Assembly: GCA_031181145.1 (NCBI GenBank)
Contig: JAPSLB010000002.1
Coordinates: forward strand, 1 to 64,000
DNA length: 64,000 bases
Direction: 5' to 3'
Source of the DNA: Microvirga sp.
GTDB lineage: Bacteria > Pseudomonadota > Alphaproteobacteria > Rhizobiales > Beijerinckiaceae
Part shown: in pieces, positions 9,223-18,912 of the stretch
Layout of the letters: each line of letters begins with the position of its first letter
Position numbering within the stretch: position 1 is the stretch's first letter
Position numbers and translations under genes: made by a program
The notes under the pieces: model-generated
What the model was told of the DNA's origin: nothing
Databases searched by the model: none
What the model saw: only the letters and a program-made list of their open reading frames with translations

Positions 9223-10967
9223 CAGTCAGGCGGAAGGATGGGCTTCCCGTCCGGAGCGGCAGGCGTGCCGTCGGCCGCACGGCTCACCACCATGTCTTCC
9301 GGCCAATCGCGGGGCGGGAAGCCCATGAGCTCGCCTGCCCGCACTGCGGCATCGGCATAAGGGGCCAGCACCAGATCGGCACCCGCGTGGAGGAGCCGCC
9401 GCGCATCGGCCTGGTCATGACTGCGGATGGCGATCCGTCCCTCGAAGCCCGCCTGTCGAAGGCCCTCCATGAGCACGACGCGGTTGTCGCCATGGACCAC
9501 GCTTGGGCCCAGCGGCGGGGACGTGGCGATGATCGCCCACCTGGATCCTGCCAGAGGCAGCGTCCCCGGGAATTCGGGATCGAGGGCGTCTCCGTAGGCT
9601 CCCGCATGTCCGCGCTTGCGCCACCGCTCCAGCGCCTCCGGATCGAAATCGACCCCGAGGACCCTGGCGCCGGCCGATTGCAGGATCTTGGCGATCTCCC
9701 GGCCGAACCGACCGAGACCGAACAGGATGACGTCGTAGGTCTCCTGGGTGGAGGGAAGCTCCTCGCGCTCCCGGTGAGGCTCCCGCAGCTCGGCCCAGCC
9801 GATGAAGGGCTCAACCAGGCTGTAGAGGGGCTGGGAGTACAGGATCATGTAGGTCGACAGGGTGATGGTCACGAGGCCGACCAGCGTGACCAGGCCGATC
9901 GACTCGGGCGAGGCATGGCCTAGCGAGATCCCCATCGCCATGAAGATTAGCGAGAATTCGCTGATCTGGGCGACGGTGAGGCCAGCGAAGAAGCCGGTCC
10001 GCTTGCGATAGCCCATATAGCCCATGATCGCCATGACGATCAGCGGGTTTCCGATCAGGACGAAGGCCGACAGGATGATGGCGGGCAGAACCTGATCGCC
10101 GAGCAGGCCGATGCGCAGGCCCGATCCCAGGCTGATGAAGAAGAACAGCAGCAGGAAGTCCCTGAGGCTGGCCAAGCGGGAGGCGATCGCCTCCCGGAAT
10201 GAGGTCGAGGCGAGCGATACTCCCGCGATCAGGCCGCCGAGTTCCTTGCCGAGGCCGATGAAGTCGCAGACCGCCGCGAACAGGACGGCCCAGGCCAGGG
10301 CGAACGTCACCAGGAGCTCGGGCATGCGGGTGATGTGGCGCAGCAACCGCTCCGCGCCGTAGCGCACGAACAGGGCGACCAGCGCGAGGAGAAGGAGACC
10401 GCTGAGGAAGGTGCCGCCGATCCCGAAACCTGCCGGACTCTCGCCGGTGCGGATGCCGACGGTGGAGAGGACGATCATCGCCAGGACGACGACGATGTCC
10501 TGGACGATGAGAAAACCGATGGCGATGCGGCCATGCAGGGACTCGACCTCGCGCTTGTCGGAGAGGAGCTTGACGATGATGATGGTGCTGGAGAACGTCA
10601 GCGCGACCGCGATATAGGCGCTCGCGACGGCATCGAAGCCGAGGGCGAGGCAGATGGCGAAGCCGACCACGGCCGTGAAGGCGACTTGCCCAAGGCCGGT
10701 GGCGAGCGCGACCGGACCTAAGGCTCGCACGATCTGGAGATCGAGCTTGAGCCCCACAAGGAAGAGAAGGACGGCGACGCCGATCTCGGCCAGCAGCCCC
10801 ACATGCTCGCTGCCCTGGACAAGGCCGAGGGCGTCGGGACCTGCCACGATCCCGGTTGCGATGAAGGCCACGATGAGCGGCTGGCGAAGCACCAGGCCCA
10901 GGACCCCCATTCCCGCAGCCAACGCAAGAATGGCGGCGGTTTCATTGAAGACCGAAATTCCTTCCAT
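9186..10967 (-). CDS. Kef-type K+/H+ antiporter (CPA2 family) with C-terminal TrkA-N domain
   Basis: Inner-membrane protein of 593 residues. About 12 hydrophobic helices (residues 5-400) form the Na+/H+-exchanger-like pore. A Rossmann TrkA-N/RCK domain follows (YDVILFGLGRFGREIA, with the GxGxxG nucleotide-binding loop, then VLGVDFDPEAL). The arrangement matches YbaL/KefB-type proteins, which let K+ out in exchange for protons during electrophilic or alkaline stress. Start chosen at MEGISVFNE; upstream in-frame residues are Arg/Pro-rich. No separate KefF/KefG ancillary protein is present. It is the last gene of a same-strand stress block. Confidence 0.88.
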   Translation of the reverse strand: MEGISVFNETAAILALAAGMGVLGLVLRQPLIVAFIATGIVAGPDALGLVQGSEHVGLLAEIGVAVLLFLVGLKLDLQIVRALGPVALATGLGQVAFTAVVGFAICLALGFDAVASAYIAVALTFSSTIIIVKLLSDKREVESLHGRIAIGFLIVQDIVVVLAMIVLSTVGIRTGESPAGFGIGGTFLSGLLLLALVALFVRYGAERLLRHITRMPELLVTFALAWAVLFAAVCDFIGLGKELGGLIAGVSLASTSFREAIASRLASLRDFLLLFFFISLGSGLRIGLLGDQVLPAIILSAFVLIGNPLIVMAIMGYMGYRKRTGFFAGLTVAQISEFSLIFMAMGISLGHASPESIGLVTLVGLVTITLSTYMILYSQPLYSLVEPFIGWAELREPHREREELPSTQETYDVILFGLGRFGREIAKILQSAGARVLGVDFDPEALERWRKRGHAGAYGDALDPEFPGTLPLAGSRWAIIATSPPLGPSVVHGDNRVVLMEGLRQAGFEGRIAIRSHDQADARRLLHAGADLVLAPYADAAVRAGELMGFPPRDWPEDMVVSRAADGTPAAPDGKPILPPDCQAGRNVEQDSA

Positions 10968-11127
10968 CGCATCTCGGCTCGTCAGTCGGGGCTCTGGGGA
11001 AGGAACGCGCAAGCCTCGCCACGGTTTGCCTGCGGTCTGCTTTGCGCGCGCCGGAGCTTCGCTTCAATCTACAGCAGTTTCCCGGTTCGGGCAGACCGCC
11101 TCCCGACGGGACCGCGCCAGGCTCGGA

Positions 11128-11253
11128 TCAGGGACCGGTCCACCATGCCAGAAACACGAAGGCTAGGCCGATTCCCGCCCCGACGACCGGCAGCCAGTAC
11201 CAGAAGAGATGTCCGCGATCCCTGTCGTCATCCCGTCTGTGGCGATCGCTCAT
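11128..11253 (-). CDS. 41-residue single-pass membrane peptide
   Basis: A very short gene with an excellent ribosome binding site (GAGGAGGGCGC before ATG). The N-terminus is highly charged (MSDRHRRDDDRDRG) and is followed by one hydrophobic helix (about residues 17-38, FWYWLPVVGAGIGLAFVFLA) and the tail WWTGP. The charge pattern predicts a cytoplasmic N-terminus. No function can be assigned; it sits between the lactate-permease-like gene and the Kef antiporter on the same strand and might assist either (inference). Confidence 0.7.
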   Translation of the reverse strand: MSDRHRRDDDRDRGHLFWYWLPVVGAGIGLAFVFLAWWTGP

Positions 11254-11468
11254 GCGCCCTCCTCTTCATGCGCGAAACCGGTGCAGGAACGACCGGGCAC
11301 ATCAGAAACGGTCCCGCTGCGCCGGTTCTTAAAAGTTCAAGGTGCCTGCCCCGCTCCGGTGAGACAACGCCGAAGAGGCGCTCGGCATCCTGACGCCCGC
11401 AAAGTCCCGTGCCGGGCGTAGGAAAGCCGCGGCCCCGCAGGGTGGCCCGGAGGGAAACCGGTCGCCGT

Positions 11469-12965
11469 TCATGGCCATGAGCTCAGAACCAGCACGAGGA
11501 GGCCGCCGGCCAGGGTATAGACCATGCAGGCCAGCACCGTCCTCGACAGGATCGCCCCCTCCTGTCCGTTCAGGCCGACGGTAGCGGCCCCTGCGATGAC
11601 GTTGTGAGGGCAGACGATGTTGCCCACCGCCGCGCCAAATCCCTGTGCCGCGACCATCGTCGTGAGCGGCAGGGCAAGAGCGCCTGCGGCGGCGGCCTGG
11701 AATTCAGTGAAGAGGATATTGGAAGCCGTAGCCGACCCGGTCACGAATGTGCCGAGAGCTCCCACCGCCGGCGCCAGGAGCGGCCACGCCGCCCCTGCCT
11801 CGCGGGCGGTTTCCGCCAACTCGTGGATCATCCGGGCATGCAGCATCAGACGGGACAGCGCGAGCATCGTCACGAGCGCGAACGTGACCGGAGCCAGCCG
11901 GAGAAGGGCCGCCCGGGAGGCTTCCCGTAGGTCCGTCAGACCGTGTCCCTGGGCGGCCCCGCCGGCCAGGAAGCCCAGCAGCAGGATGGATCCGGCGTGA
12001 TAAAGCGGCTGCATGCTGCCGCGGAACGTCCCGGACAGGGACCAGGCGATCTCGATGGAGCGGAGCTGCTCCGTCAGCCCAGGCAGCAGTCGGGTCGCGA
12101 GGATGAGAGCGAGAACGATGCCATACGGCATGCAGGCCTTCGTGACGATCCGCCAATCATGCGTGCCGGCCGGCCCGGCCTTCCGGCGAAGGACGAGGAC
12201 GAAGCAGGCCGCACCGATCAGGGCGCCCCCGAGCGTCGGGAGCTCCGGCCCCACCGTCAGCGCCAGTACGGTATAAGGAACGAGAAAGCACGCGGCTGCC
12301 GCGACGCCCCAGACCCATTGCCGGGCCATCGGCGGGCTCTCCCCGCACAGCCGGATGAGGAACAGCGCCAAGATGACGCCGAGAATGCCGTGAAGGAGAC
12401 CGGTGGCCCGCGCGATATCCGCGCCGCTCAAGGCCACGAGCGAGGTCTGGGCCAGGACAGGGGTTCCGATCGCCCCGAAGGACACGCCGGCGGCATGACC
12501 GATCAAGGCCAGCGCCACGGCCTTCACGGGGGCAAACCCAAGGCTGACCAGCAGGGGCGCCGCCAGTGCGACCGGAGTGCCGAACCCGGCGGCCCCCTCC
12601 ATGAACAGGCCGAAGAACCAGGCCACGAGAAGCGCCTGGATCCGCGGATCGTCGGATAGACCCGCAAGGCCTGCGCGGATCACGTCGAAGGCGCCGGACC
12701 GAACCTGAAGTTCGTAAATCGCAAGCGCGGGAAAGAGGATCCAGAGGATGGTGGCGGCCGTGAACAGCGCCTCGAGACTCGAACCCGCAAGCACGCCGCC
12801 CGCCCCGATGCCGGGGTGAGTTTCGGCGCTGATCCTGAAGATCGTCAGGGACAGGACAGTCGCCAGCCCCAGACCTGCCAAGCCAGCGCGCGCCGCAGGC
12901 CAGCTCCGCCCGATCATCAGGACCAGCACGAGAGCCAGAGGGAGGGCTGCTCCAACCGCCTTCAT
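11469..12965 (-). CDS. L-lactate permease (LctP/GlcA) family transporter
   Basis: Polytopic inner-membrane protein of about 498 residues. Family hallmarks are the region AWFFGLFMEGAAGFGTPVALAAPLL, then GHAAGVSFGAIGTPVLAQ, and a C-terminal GSATASNILF / CPHNVIAG segment. LctP proteins are proton symporters for lactate and glycolate. The ATG (MKAVGAALP) follows GGAGG by 12 nt; a GTG four codons earlier abuts the same site and is less likely. It begins 24 nt after the D-lactate dehydrogenase gene, implying one operon that makes and moves lactate. Confidence 0.85.
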   Translation of the reverse strand: MKAVGAALPLALVLVLMIGRSWPAARAGLAGLGLATVLSLTIFRISAETHPGIGAGGVLAGSSLEALFTAATILWILFPALAIYELQVRSGAFDVIRAGLAGLSDDPRIQALLVAWFFGLFMEGAAGFGTPVALAAPLLVSLGFAPVKAVALALIGHAAGVSFGAIGTPVLAQTSLVALSGADIARATGLLHGILGVILALFLIRLCGESPPMARQWVWGVAAAACFLVPYTVLALTVGPELPTLGGALIGAACFVLVLRRKAGPAGTHDWRIVTKACMPYGIVLALILATRLLPGLTEQLRSIEIAWSLSGTFRGSMQPLYHAGSILLLGFLAGGAAQGHGLTDLREASRAALLRLAPVTFALVTMLALSRLMLHARMIHELAETAREAGAAWPLLAPAVGALGTFVTGSATASNILFTEFQAAAAGALALPLTTMVAAQGFGAAVGNIVCPHNVIAGAATVGLNGQEGAILSRTVLACMVYTLAGGLLVLVLSSWP

Positions 12966-12989
12966 GTCACGCGCCACCCTCCGATGCCT

Positions 12990-13997
12990 TTACCGGGCGA
13001 TCTTTTCGATGGAGATTTCGTGGACGGTCTGCCCCGTGCGCTCGAACGCGGTGATGTTGCCGATTGTCGTCTCGGCAATGTTGGTCAGCGCCTCTTCGGT
13101 GAAGAAGGCCTGGTGGCCCGTGATCAGCACGTTCGGGAAGGTCAGAAGCCGCGCGAAGACGTCGTCGCCGATGAAGCGCTGCGACAAGTCCTCGAAGAAG
13201 AGATCCGCCTCCTCCTCATAGACGTCGAGACCAAGGTGTCCGATGGTGCCGTCCTTGAGCCCCTGCAGCACGGCTCTCGTGTCGATGACGGCCCCACGGC
13301 TCGTGTTGATCAGCATCACATTGTGCTTCATCCGCTGCAGGGACCGGGCATTGATGAGGTGCCGCGTGGCAGGCGTGAGGGGGCAATGCAGGGTGACGAT
13401 GTCGGAGAGCGAGAGCAACTCCTCCAGCGGCACGTACCGCACCCCCATCTCCGCACAGGCGGCATTGGGCTGCGGATCGTGCGCCAGTACCGTGCAGCCA
13501 AAGCCCGTGAGAATCCGGCACACCACCTCGCCGGTCCTGCCCGTCCCCACTACCCCTGCCGTCCTGCCGGCGATGTCAAAGCCGAGCAGGCCCTCGAGGG
13601 CGAAGTTTCCCTCCCTGACCCGGTTGTAGGCCCTGTGGATCTTGCGGTTCAGGGTGAGCATGAGAGCGATCGTGTGCTCGGCCACCGCATGGGGGGAATA
13701 AGCCGGAACCCGCGTCACGGTGATTCCCTGGTGCCTGGCAGCCTCCAGGTCGACGTTGTTGAACCCGGCGGCCCGCAAGGCGACGAGCCGGACTCCCTTG
13801 GAGGCCAGGCTGGCGAGAACGTCTCCGTTCACCTCGTCATTGACGAAAACGCACACCGCATCGGCGCCTTCCGCCAGGCTGGCGGTGTCGATCGAGAGGT
13901 GAGCCTCAAGATACGACAGCCGGTGCCCCGCCGCGGCGTTGGCAGCATCGAGGAAGCGGCGGTCATAGGGCTTTGTGCTGAAGACGGAGACATGCAT
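12990..13997 (-). CDS. ldhA: D-lactate dehydrogenase-like 2-hydroxyacid dehydrogenase
   Basis: Cytoplasmic NAD-dependent enzyme of 335 residues that would reduce pyruvate to D-lactate. Visible are the [16 protein letters not shown] nucleotide-binding loop, the substrate-binding Arg in [35 protein letters not shown], the catalytic Glu region [14 protein letters not shown], and the catalytic His in [14 protein letters not shown]. The [10 protein letters not shown] and [10 protein letters not shown] signatures are characteristic of fermentative LdhA rather than of phosphoglycerate or glyoxylate reductases. It lies 40 nt after a Usp gene and 24 nt before the lactate-permease gene, fitting a low-oxygen fermentation role. 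Confidence 0.88.
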   Translation of the reverse strand: MHVSVFSTKPYDRRFLDAANAAAGHRLSYLEAHLSIDTASLAEGADAVCVFVNDEVNGDVLASLASKGVRLVALRAAGFNNVDLEAARHQGITVTRVPAYSPHAVAEHTIALMLTLNRKIHRAYNRVREGNFALEGLLGFDIAGRTAGVVGTGRTGEVVCRILTGFGCTVLAHDPQPNAACAEMGVRYVPLEELLSLSDIVTLHCPLTPATRHLINARSLQRMKHNVMLINTSRGAVIDTRAVLQGLKDGTIGHLGLDVYEEEADLFFEDLSQRFIGDDVFARLLTFPNVLITGHQAFFTEEALTNIAETTIGNITAFERTGQTVHEISIEKIAR

Positions 13998-14037
13998 CGG
14001 CGAGTTTCCTTCTGTCCGACCCTCGCGGGGACAAGCT

Positions 14038-14905
14038 CTAGTGGTGCAGGAAGAGGGGCGTCGGGCAGGCGTTCAGTACCTCCCTCGTGCAGGAGCCGAA
14101 GATTTCCTGGATGCCTCGGGTTCCGTAGGCTCCCATGACGACCATCTCCGGCCTGAGCGCCTTAGCCAATCCCAGGATCGTTTCGGCCGGAGTGCCCGCC
14201 TCGCGGTCGCTCAAGCCTACGGGATGCGCCTCGGCCGGCCCCGTGCCGCCTGAGCAGCGCACAGGCGCGGGTGGCCGTCTCCTCGGCCCGGCGAGACGAG
14301 GATTGGTCGAGGGTCACCACATGGGTCACGCGCCCCGCCGCGAGGCCGAGGAGCGCGAACATGTGTACCGCGCGGGAGGAAGCCGGGCTGCCGTCGAACG
14401 CAACCAGGACCGGGGCCTGCGAGGCGTCCTGCCCGGAATCGGGGACAGGATCGGGCACGAGCACGACAGGACGCGGCTCGCCGCGGATGATGCGGTCGAC
14501 ATATAGCGGCAGCTCATAGACCTCGCCACCCACGTCGAACATGCTGTGACGGCCCAGCACGATCAGATCGTGCGACGCGGCCTCGATCTCGATCACCTGG
14601 AGGGGGCTGCCGTCGACCTCGCGGGTCTCGAACGACGGAACGTCCGCCTTCTCCGCGCGGCCGCGGAAGTCATCGAGGACCGCGCCCACCCGTTCGGTCG
14701 CGCCCTCGAACTCCTTCAGGTCGAGGGCGGTCTTGTAGGCCATGCCGCCGAGCGGCACCGCCTCGGGCCGCTGGATCCAGGCCGAGTTGACGATACCGAG
14801 CCCCTCCACATGGGCCTGATGGAGGCGAGCCAGCTCCAGCCCCAGCCCGGCGGCCTCCAGGCTGGACGGGGAGCCGTCCAGGGCAATCAGGATACTGCGC
14901 AGCAT
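14038..14905 (-). pseudogene. Tandem-domain universal stress protein gene with a +1 frameshift
   Basis: The frame from ATG at 14905 (MLRSILIALDGSPSSLEAAG) encodes a first Usp domain and the start of a second (PVLVAFDGSPASSRAVHMFALL), then loses homology near codon 220. The remainder continues in another frame down to 14038 with a clear Usp C-terminus (LRPEMVVMGAYGTRGIQEIFGSCTREVL, ending LFLHH). Removing one base, most simply from the G4 run at 14239-14242, joins them into a coherent protein of about 288 residues. It is either a true inactivating mutation or a sequencing error. It sits 29 nt after the P-type ATPase gene and 40 nt before ldhA in an apparent operon. Confidence 0.8.
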
Positions 14906-14934
14906 GGTTCAGTCCTCCTTGGCGTTCATATGGG

Positions 14935-17694
14935 TCAGCGATGATAGAAAGCAGGCTTCCGGCGTCCCGCATAACCCCGGAGCCACTTCTCGCCCTCCAG
15001 GATGAACAGCAGGATCCCGCCCGTTGCCACCACGGCCATCCCGTCCGGGAGCGACACGGCCCGCGTCTGGAACAGCGCCTGCATGGGCGGAAGATAGGTG
15101 AAGGCGAGCTGCGCCAGGACGACCGCGCCGACGCCGATCAGGATGGGCCTTGTCCCCAGAACTCCCTTCCAGCTGATGGGCTTCGCATGCAGGAACCGGA
15201 CGCTGAAGAGATAGAAGATCTCCAGCACCACAAGCGTGTTCACGACGATCGTGCGGGCCTCCTCGATGGACAGACCGCGCCTGATCGCCCACTCGAACAT
15301 GCCGAAGGTGGCGATGACGAAGAGGACTGACACGAGGACGATCCGCCAGACCAGGAACCCGGACAGGATCGGCTCGTCCGGCCGACGCGGCGGATGGCGC
15401 ATCACGTCCGGTTCCGGCGGCTCGAAGGCGAGAATCAGCCCCAGGGTGGCGGCCGTGATCATGTTGATCCACAGAATCTGGACGGGCGTCATCGGCAGCG
15501 TCAGTCCCAGCAACATGGCGGCAATGACCGCAAGCGCCTCGCCACCATTCGTCGGTAGGGTCCAGCTGATCACCTTCTTGAGATTGTCGTAGACCGTCCG
15601 GCCCTCGTGCACGGCCGCGACGATGGAGGCGAAGTTGTCGTCGGCCAGCACCATCTCGGCGGCTTCCTTGGCGGCCTCGGTTCCCTTCCTGCCCATGGCG
15701 ACGCCGACATCGGCCTGCTTGAGCGAGGGGGCGTCGTTCACGCCATCGCCGGTCATCACCACCACCTCCCGGTCGGCCTGCAACGCCTGGACGATGCGCA
15801 GCTTGTGCTCGGGGCTAGTGCGCGCGAACACCGCCACATCGCGGACGGCCGATCGGAACTGTCCGTCGTCCATCGCATCGAGAGCCACGCCCGTCACCAC
15901 CGCCCCGTCGCTGCCCCTGATGCCCAGAGCGCCGGCGATGGCTCCTGCCGTGGCCGCATGGTCGCCGGTGATCATCTTGATCCTGATGCCCGCCGACTGG
16001 CATTCCCTGACCGCGGCCAGCGCCTCCTCGCGCGGCGGATCGATCAACCCGACCAGGCCCAGCATCGTCAGCCCGTTCTCGACATCCTCGAACCTCAGGG
16101 GATGGGAGGAAAGGTTCGGCAGTCGCCTTGCCGCGACCCCGAGGATGCGCTGTCCCTGACGGGCCGCCGCGTCCGCCTGGGTCATCCACCAGTCGGGATC
16201 GAGAGGCCGCTCCACCGACGAGGCACGCTCCCTGGCGCACATGGCGATCACCCTCTCCGGAGCGCCCTTCACGTAGAGAATGGCGCCGCCCTCGGGCGGG
16301 CGGTGCAAGGAAGCCATGAAGCGGTGCTGCGCGTCGAAGGGGATCTCGTCGACGCGGCCGAACCGACGCCTGAGCTCCTGCGGGTCCATGCCGGCCTTCA
16401 TCGCCAGCGAGACCAGGGCCGCCTCCATCGGATCGCCGTCCACGGCCCACCCCGCCGCCGTCCGACGCAGGCCGGCGTCGTTGCACAGGCACGCGCCGCG
16501 CACGATTTCCGTCAGGGCGGATTCACGGTCGATCGTGACGGCCGCCTTTCCGTCCCGGAGGAACTCGCCCTCGGGAGCATATCCGCTGCCCGTCACCTCG
16601 AAGAGCCCATCCGGCGTGACGATGGTTTGCGCCATCATCTCGTTGCGGGTGAGCGTCCCGGTCTTGTCCGAACAGATCACGGAGACGGATCCGAGCGTCT
16701 CCACGGCAGGCAGGCGCCGGACGATGGCGTTCCGTGCGGCCATTCGCTGGACACCGATGGCGAGCGTGATCGTCATCACGGCGGGCAGCCCCTCGGGAAT
16801 GGCCGCGACCGCCAGGCCGACCACCGCCATGAAGGCCACGCCCCACGAGGTTTTGTGGACCAGGACGGCGATGCCGAAGACCACTGCCGCTACGACGAGG
16901 ATCGCGCCTGTGAGCATGCGGGCGAACTGGTTCATCTGCCGGACGAGCGGCGTCGTGAGGGTCTCCACCTCTCCCAGCAGCGCGGTGACCCGGCCGATCT
17001 CGGTCCCGGTCCCGGTACCGATGACCACGCCCATCCCTTGCCCGGCCACGGCGAGACTGCCGGAAAAGGCCATGCAGGTCCGGTTGCCCAGCGGCGCATC
17101 CCGCGCGACCGGACCCGTCTCTTTCTCCACAGGCACGGACTCGCCCGTGAGAATGGCCTCGTCGATGCGCAGGCTCCGCGCCCGGAGAAGCCGCAAGTCG
17201 GCTGGCACCCGGTCCCCGGCCTCGAGCAGCACGATGTCGCCCGGGACGAGTTCCTCGGCTTTGACGGTCTGGCGCTGCCCGTCGCGCAGCACCGAGGCGT
17301 GAGCCGAGATCATGGCCCGGATGGCGTCCAGGGCCTGCTCGGCACGCCCTTCCTGGATGAACCCGATGGCCGCATTGATCATGACCACGAGCAGAATCAC
17401 CACCGTATCGACCCAGTGGCCCAGGAGCACGGTGACGGCCGCCGCTCCGAGAAGGACATAGATCAGGACGTTGTTGAACTGCGCGACGAAGCGGACGAGC
17501 GCACTGCGCCGCTCACCCTCAGGCATACGATTGTATCCATGCCGTTCAATCCGCCGCCGCACTTCGGCCGAACGCAGGCCATGGGAATCCGCATCGAAGG
17601 CCGCGAGCGTTGCCATGACGGATTCGGCATGCCAAGGCACGAAGCCGAACTGCCTTGTCTCATCGGCCTCGTCGTGCATGTTGACCTGATCCAT
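14935..17694 (-). CDS. Cation-transporting P-type ATPase (P2 type, calcium-pump-like)
   Basis: Inner-membrane pump of 919 residues using ATP to move cations. In order: a cation-ATPase N-terminal domain; TGES of the actuator domain (about residue 183); PEGLP in helix M4 (about 300); the phosphorylation motif DKTGTLT (about 343); TGDGVNDAPSLKQADVGVAMG; and a C-terminal helix bundle with ILWINMITA. PEGLP marks the Ca2+/Na+-type P2 group rather than heavy-metal P1B pumps; the exact ion is not determined. The start ATG (MDQVNMHDE) follows GAGG. It is flanked by Usp genes in one strand-wise block, a common stress-island arrangement in alphaproteobacteria. Confidence 0.9.
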   Translation of the reverse strand: MDQVNMHDEADETRQFGFVPWHAESVMATLAAFDADSHGLRSAEVRRRIERHGYNRMPEGERRSALVRFVAQFNNVLIYVLLGAAAVTVLLGHWVDTVVILLVVMINAAIGFIQEGRAEQALDAIRAMISAHASVLRDGQRQTVKAEELVPGDIVLLEAGDRVPADLRLLRARSLRIDEAILTGESVPVEKETGPVARDAPLGNRTCMAFSGSLAVAGQGMGVVIGTGTGTEIGRVTALLGEVETLTTPLVRQMNQFARMLTGAILVVAAVVFGIAVLVHKTSWGVAFMAVVGLAVAAIPEGLPAVMTITLAIGVQRMAARNAIVRRLPAVETLGSVSVICSDKTGTLTRNEMMAQTIVTPDGLFEVTGSGYAPEGEFLRDGKAAVTIDRESALTEIVRGACLCNDAGLRRTAAGWAVDGDPMEAALVSLAMKAGMDPQELRRRFGRVDEIPFDAQHRFMASLHRPPEGGAILYVKGAPERVIAMCARERASSVERPLDPDWWMTQADAAARQGQRILGVAARRLPNLSSHPLRFEDVENGLTMLGLVGLIDPPREEALAAVRECQSAGIRIKMITGDHAATAGAIAGALGIRGSDGAVVTGVALDAMDDGQFRSAVRDVAVFARTSPEHKLRIVQALQADREVVVMTGDGVNDAPSLKQADVGVAMGRKGTEAAKEAAEMVLADDNFASIVAAVHEGRTVYDNLKKVISWTLPTNGGEALAVIAAMLLGLTLPMTPVQILWINMITAATLGLILAFEPPEPDVMRHPPRRPDEPILSGFLVWRIVLVSVLFVIATFGMFEWAIRRGLSIEEARTIVVNTLVVLEIFYLFSVRFLHAKPISWKGVLGTRPILIGVGAVVLAQLAFTYLPPMQALFQTRAVSLPDGMAVVATGGILLFILEGEKWLRGYAGRRKPAFYHR

Positions 17695-17961
17695 GACAGC
17701 CTCGTCGTCTCTACGTTTGCACCGGATCGACCCGCAACCGGATCGGAGCCGAGGGTCCAGCCAAGGTGCGCGAACCATGGCCGCGATTCACGTCAGGATT
17801 GCGAGCTGCAGCTCGGTCGCCGTTTTCGGCGGTGCCCGCGAGACATGGGCGTGGGCGTGTCCCATGGTGTGATGCCCGCTGGGATTCACCCGGCCACCCC
17901 CGTCCTGGTGAGGTGCAGGAGGAGCGAGGAAATCCCGAACCTGCACGCTGGCTTCCTGACC

Positions 17962-18783
17962 TCAGTACGCCATGAACAGCGGCACGGGACTCTGCCTCAG
18001 AAGGGACTGGGTGACGCCGCCGAACACCATCTCGCGCAGCCGCGAGTGGACGTAGCCACCCATCACGATTATGTCGGCAAGGGTCAGCGTGGCATGGTTG
18101 CGCAGCGTCTCGGCCACGTCGCCCCTCAAGGCCGGAAGAGGCCGGACCTTCACATTGACGCCATGGCGGGTGAGATGCGGGGCGATGTCCGCGCCCGGGA
18201 CCGTGACGGGCAGGTCCTTTTCGCCCGTCACGGCCACTACTTCCACAGCTTCGGCGGCCTGCAGGAATGGCAGGGCGTCAGCCGCCGCCCGAGCCGCCCG
18301 GGCGCTGCCGTCCCATGCGAAGAGAATGCGGCGGGCCTGGAACGTATCCCACCCGGGCGGGACGACAAGGAGTGGGCGGCCGCTGCCCATCAGCAGGGCC
18401 CCGATCAGCTCCCGGTCCGGAACGAGGGCTTCCGGTTCGGCATCGACGATGGTGAGGTCATGCAGACGCGCCTGTGTACGGAACGCGACGGCCAGTTCCC
18501 GATAGCTGAGATGCTGGCTTACGGTGGAGCAGGCGACCCTCGCGGACGCAGCAGCGGCCTGGGCGAGAGCATGGAAGCGCTGGTTCTCGGCTTGCACGAG
18601 CCCGGCTGCGAAAGTGGCGATCCATTGATTCGTCAGCTGGAGTTTCACGGAAAACGTCTGGACGGTGACATGCGCGCCGGCCTGCTGTGCAAGAGATAGA
18701 CCATATCCCAATGCGGATGAGATCTCGTCGGGACCCGACTCCTTCGTCAGTCCGACCAGCACGTCCTCGATGTTCTGGACCAT
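17962..18783 (-). CDS. Tandem-domain universal stress protein (UspA family)
   Basis: Cytoplasmic 273-residue protein with two Usp-like halves. The first is divergent (MVQNIEDVLVGLTKES). The second has ILFAWDGSARAARAAADALPFL and ends ADIIVMGGYVHSRLREMVFGGVTQSLL, a normal Usp nucleotide-binding tail. An excellent AGGAGG lies 6 nt before the ATG. It is the first gene of the minus-strand block that continues with the P-type ATPase, a second Usp, ldhA and the lactate-permease gene. A FixK/FNR-like box lies 74 nt upstream of the start codon, so induction under low oxygen is likely (inference). Confidence 0.88.
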   Translation of the reverse strand: MVQNIEDVLVGLTKESGPDEISSALGYGLSLAQQAGAHVTVQTFSVKLQLTNQWIATFAAGLVQAENQRFHALAQAAAASARVACSTVSQHLSYRELAVAFRTQARLHDLTIVDAEPEALVPDRELIGALLMGSGRPLLVVPPGWDTFQARRILFAWDGSARAARAAADALPFLQAAEAVEVVAVTGEKDLPVTVPGADIAPHLTRHGVNVKVRPLPALRGDVAETLRNHATLTLADIIVMGGYVHSRLREMVFGGVTQSLLRQSPVPLFMAY

Positions 18784-18856
18784 GAATTCCTCCTGGATCC
18801 CGCTCTCGGACGACGGGACATGGGGAATTCACTAGACCGGATGTGGAAATGGCGCC

Positions 18857-18870
18857 TTGATCCATCGCAA
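18857..18870 (-). promoter_or_regulatory. FixK/FNR-type anaerobox upstream of the Usp-ATPase-ldhA block
   Basis: Read toward the gene the site is TTGCGATGGATCAA, which fits the alphaproteobacterial FixK/FNR consensus TTG(A/C)-N6-(T/G)CAA exactly. It lies 74 nt upstream of the Usp start codon, a distance that allows a classical activator position near -41 with a leader of about 35 nt. It was found by eye, and the motif is short enough to arise by chance. Confidence 0.55.
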
Positions 18871-18912
18871 AGCCCTGCCTGAGAAAGGTCCCGCTCCCGG
18901 GCTGCCTCCGGA

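Noticed and set aside
17717-17730. A second FixK/FNR-like box (TTGC-N6-TCGA) before the P-type ATPase gene
   Set aside because: It has one mismatch and lies only 23 nt from the start codon, too close to activate transcription of that gene.
15607-18699. A 1030-codon open frame on the plus strand
   Set aside because: It is antisense to the P-type ATPase and Usp genes, which have complete diagnostic motifs. The plus translation is His/Arg/Gly-rich with no domain, a normal by-product of high GC.
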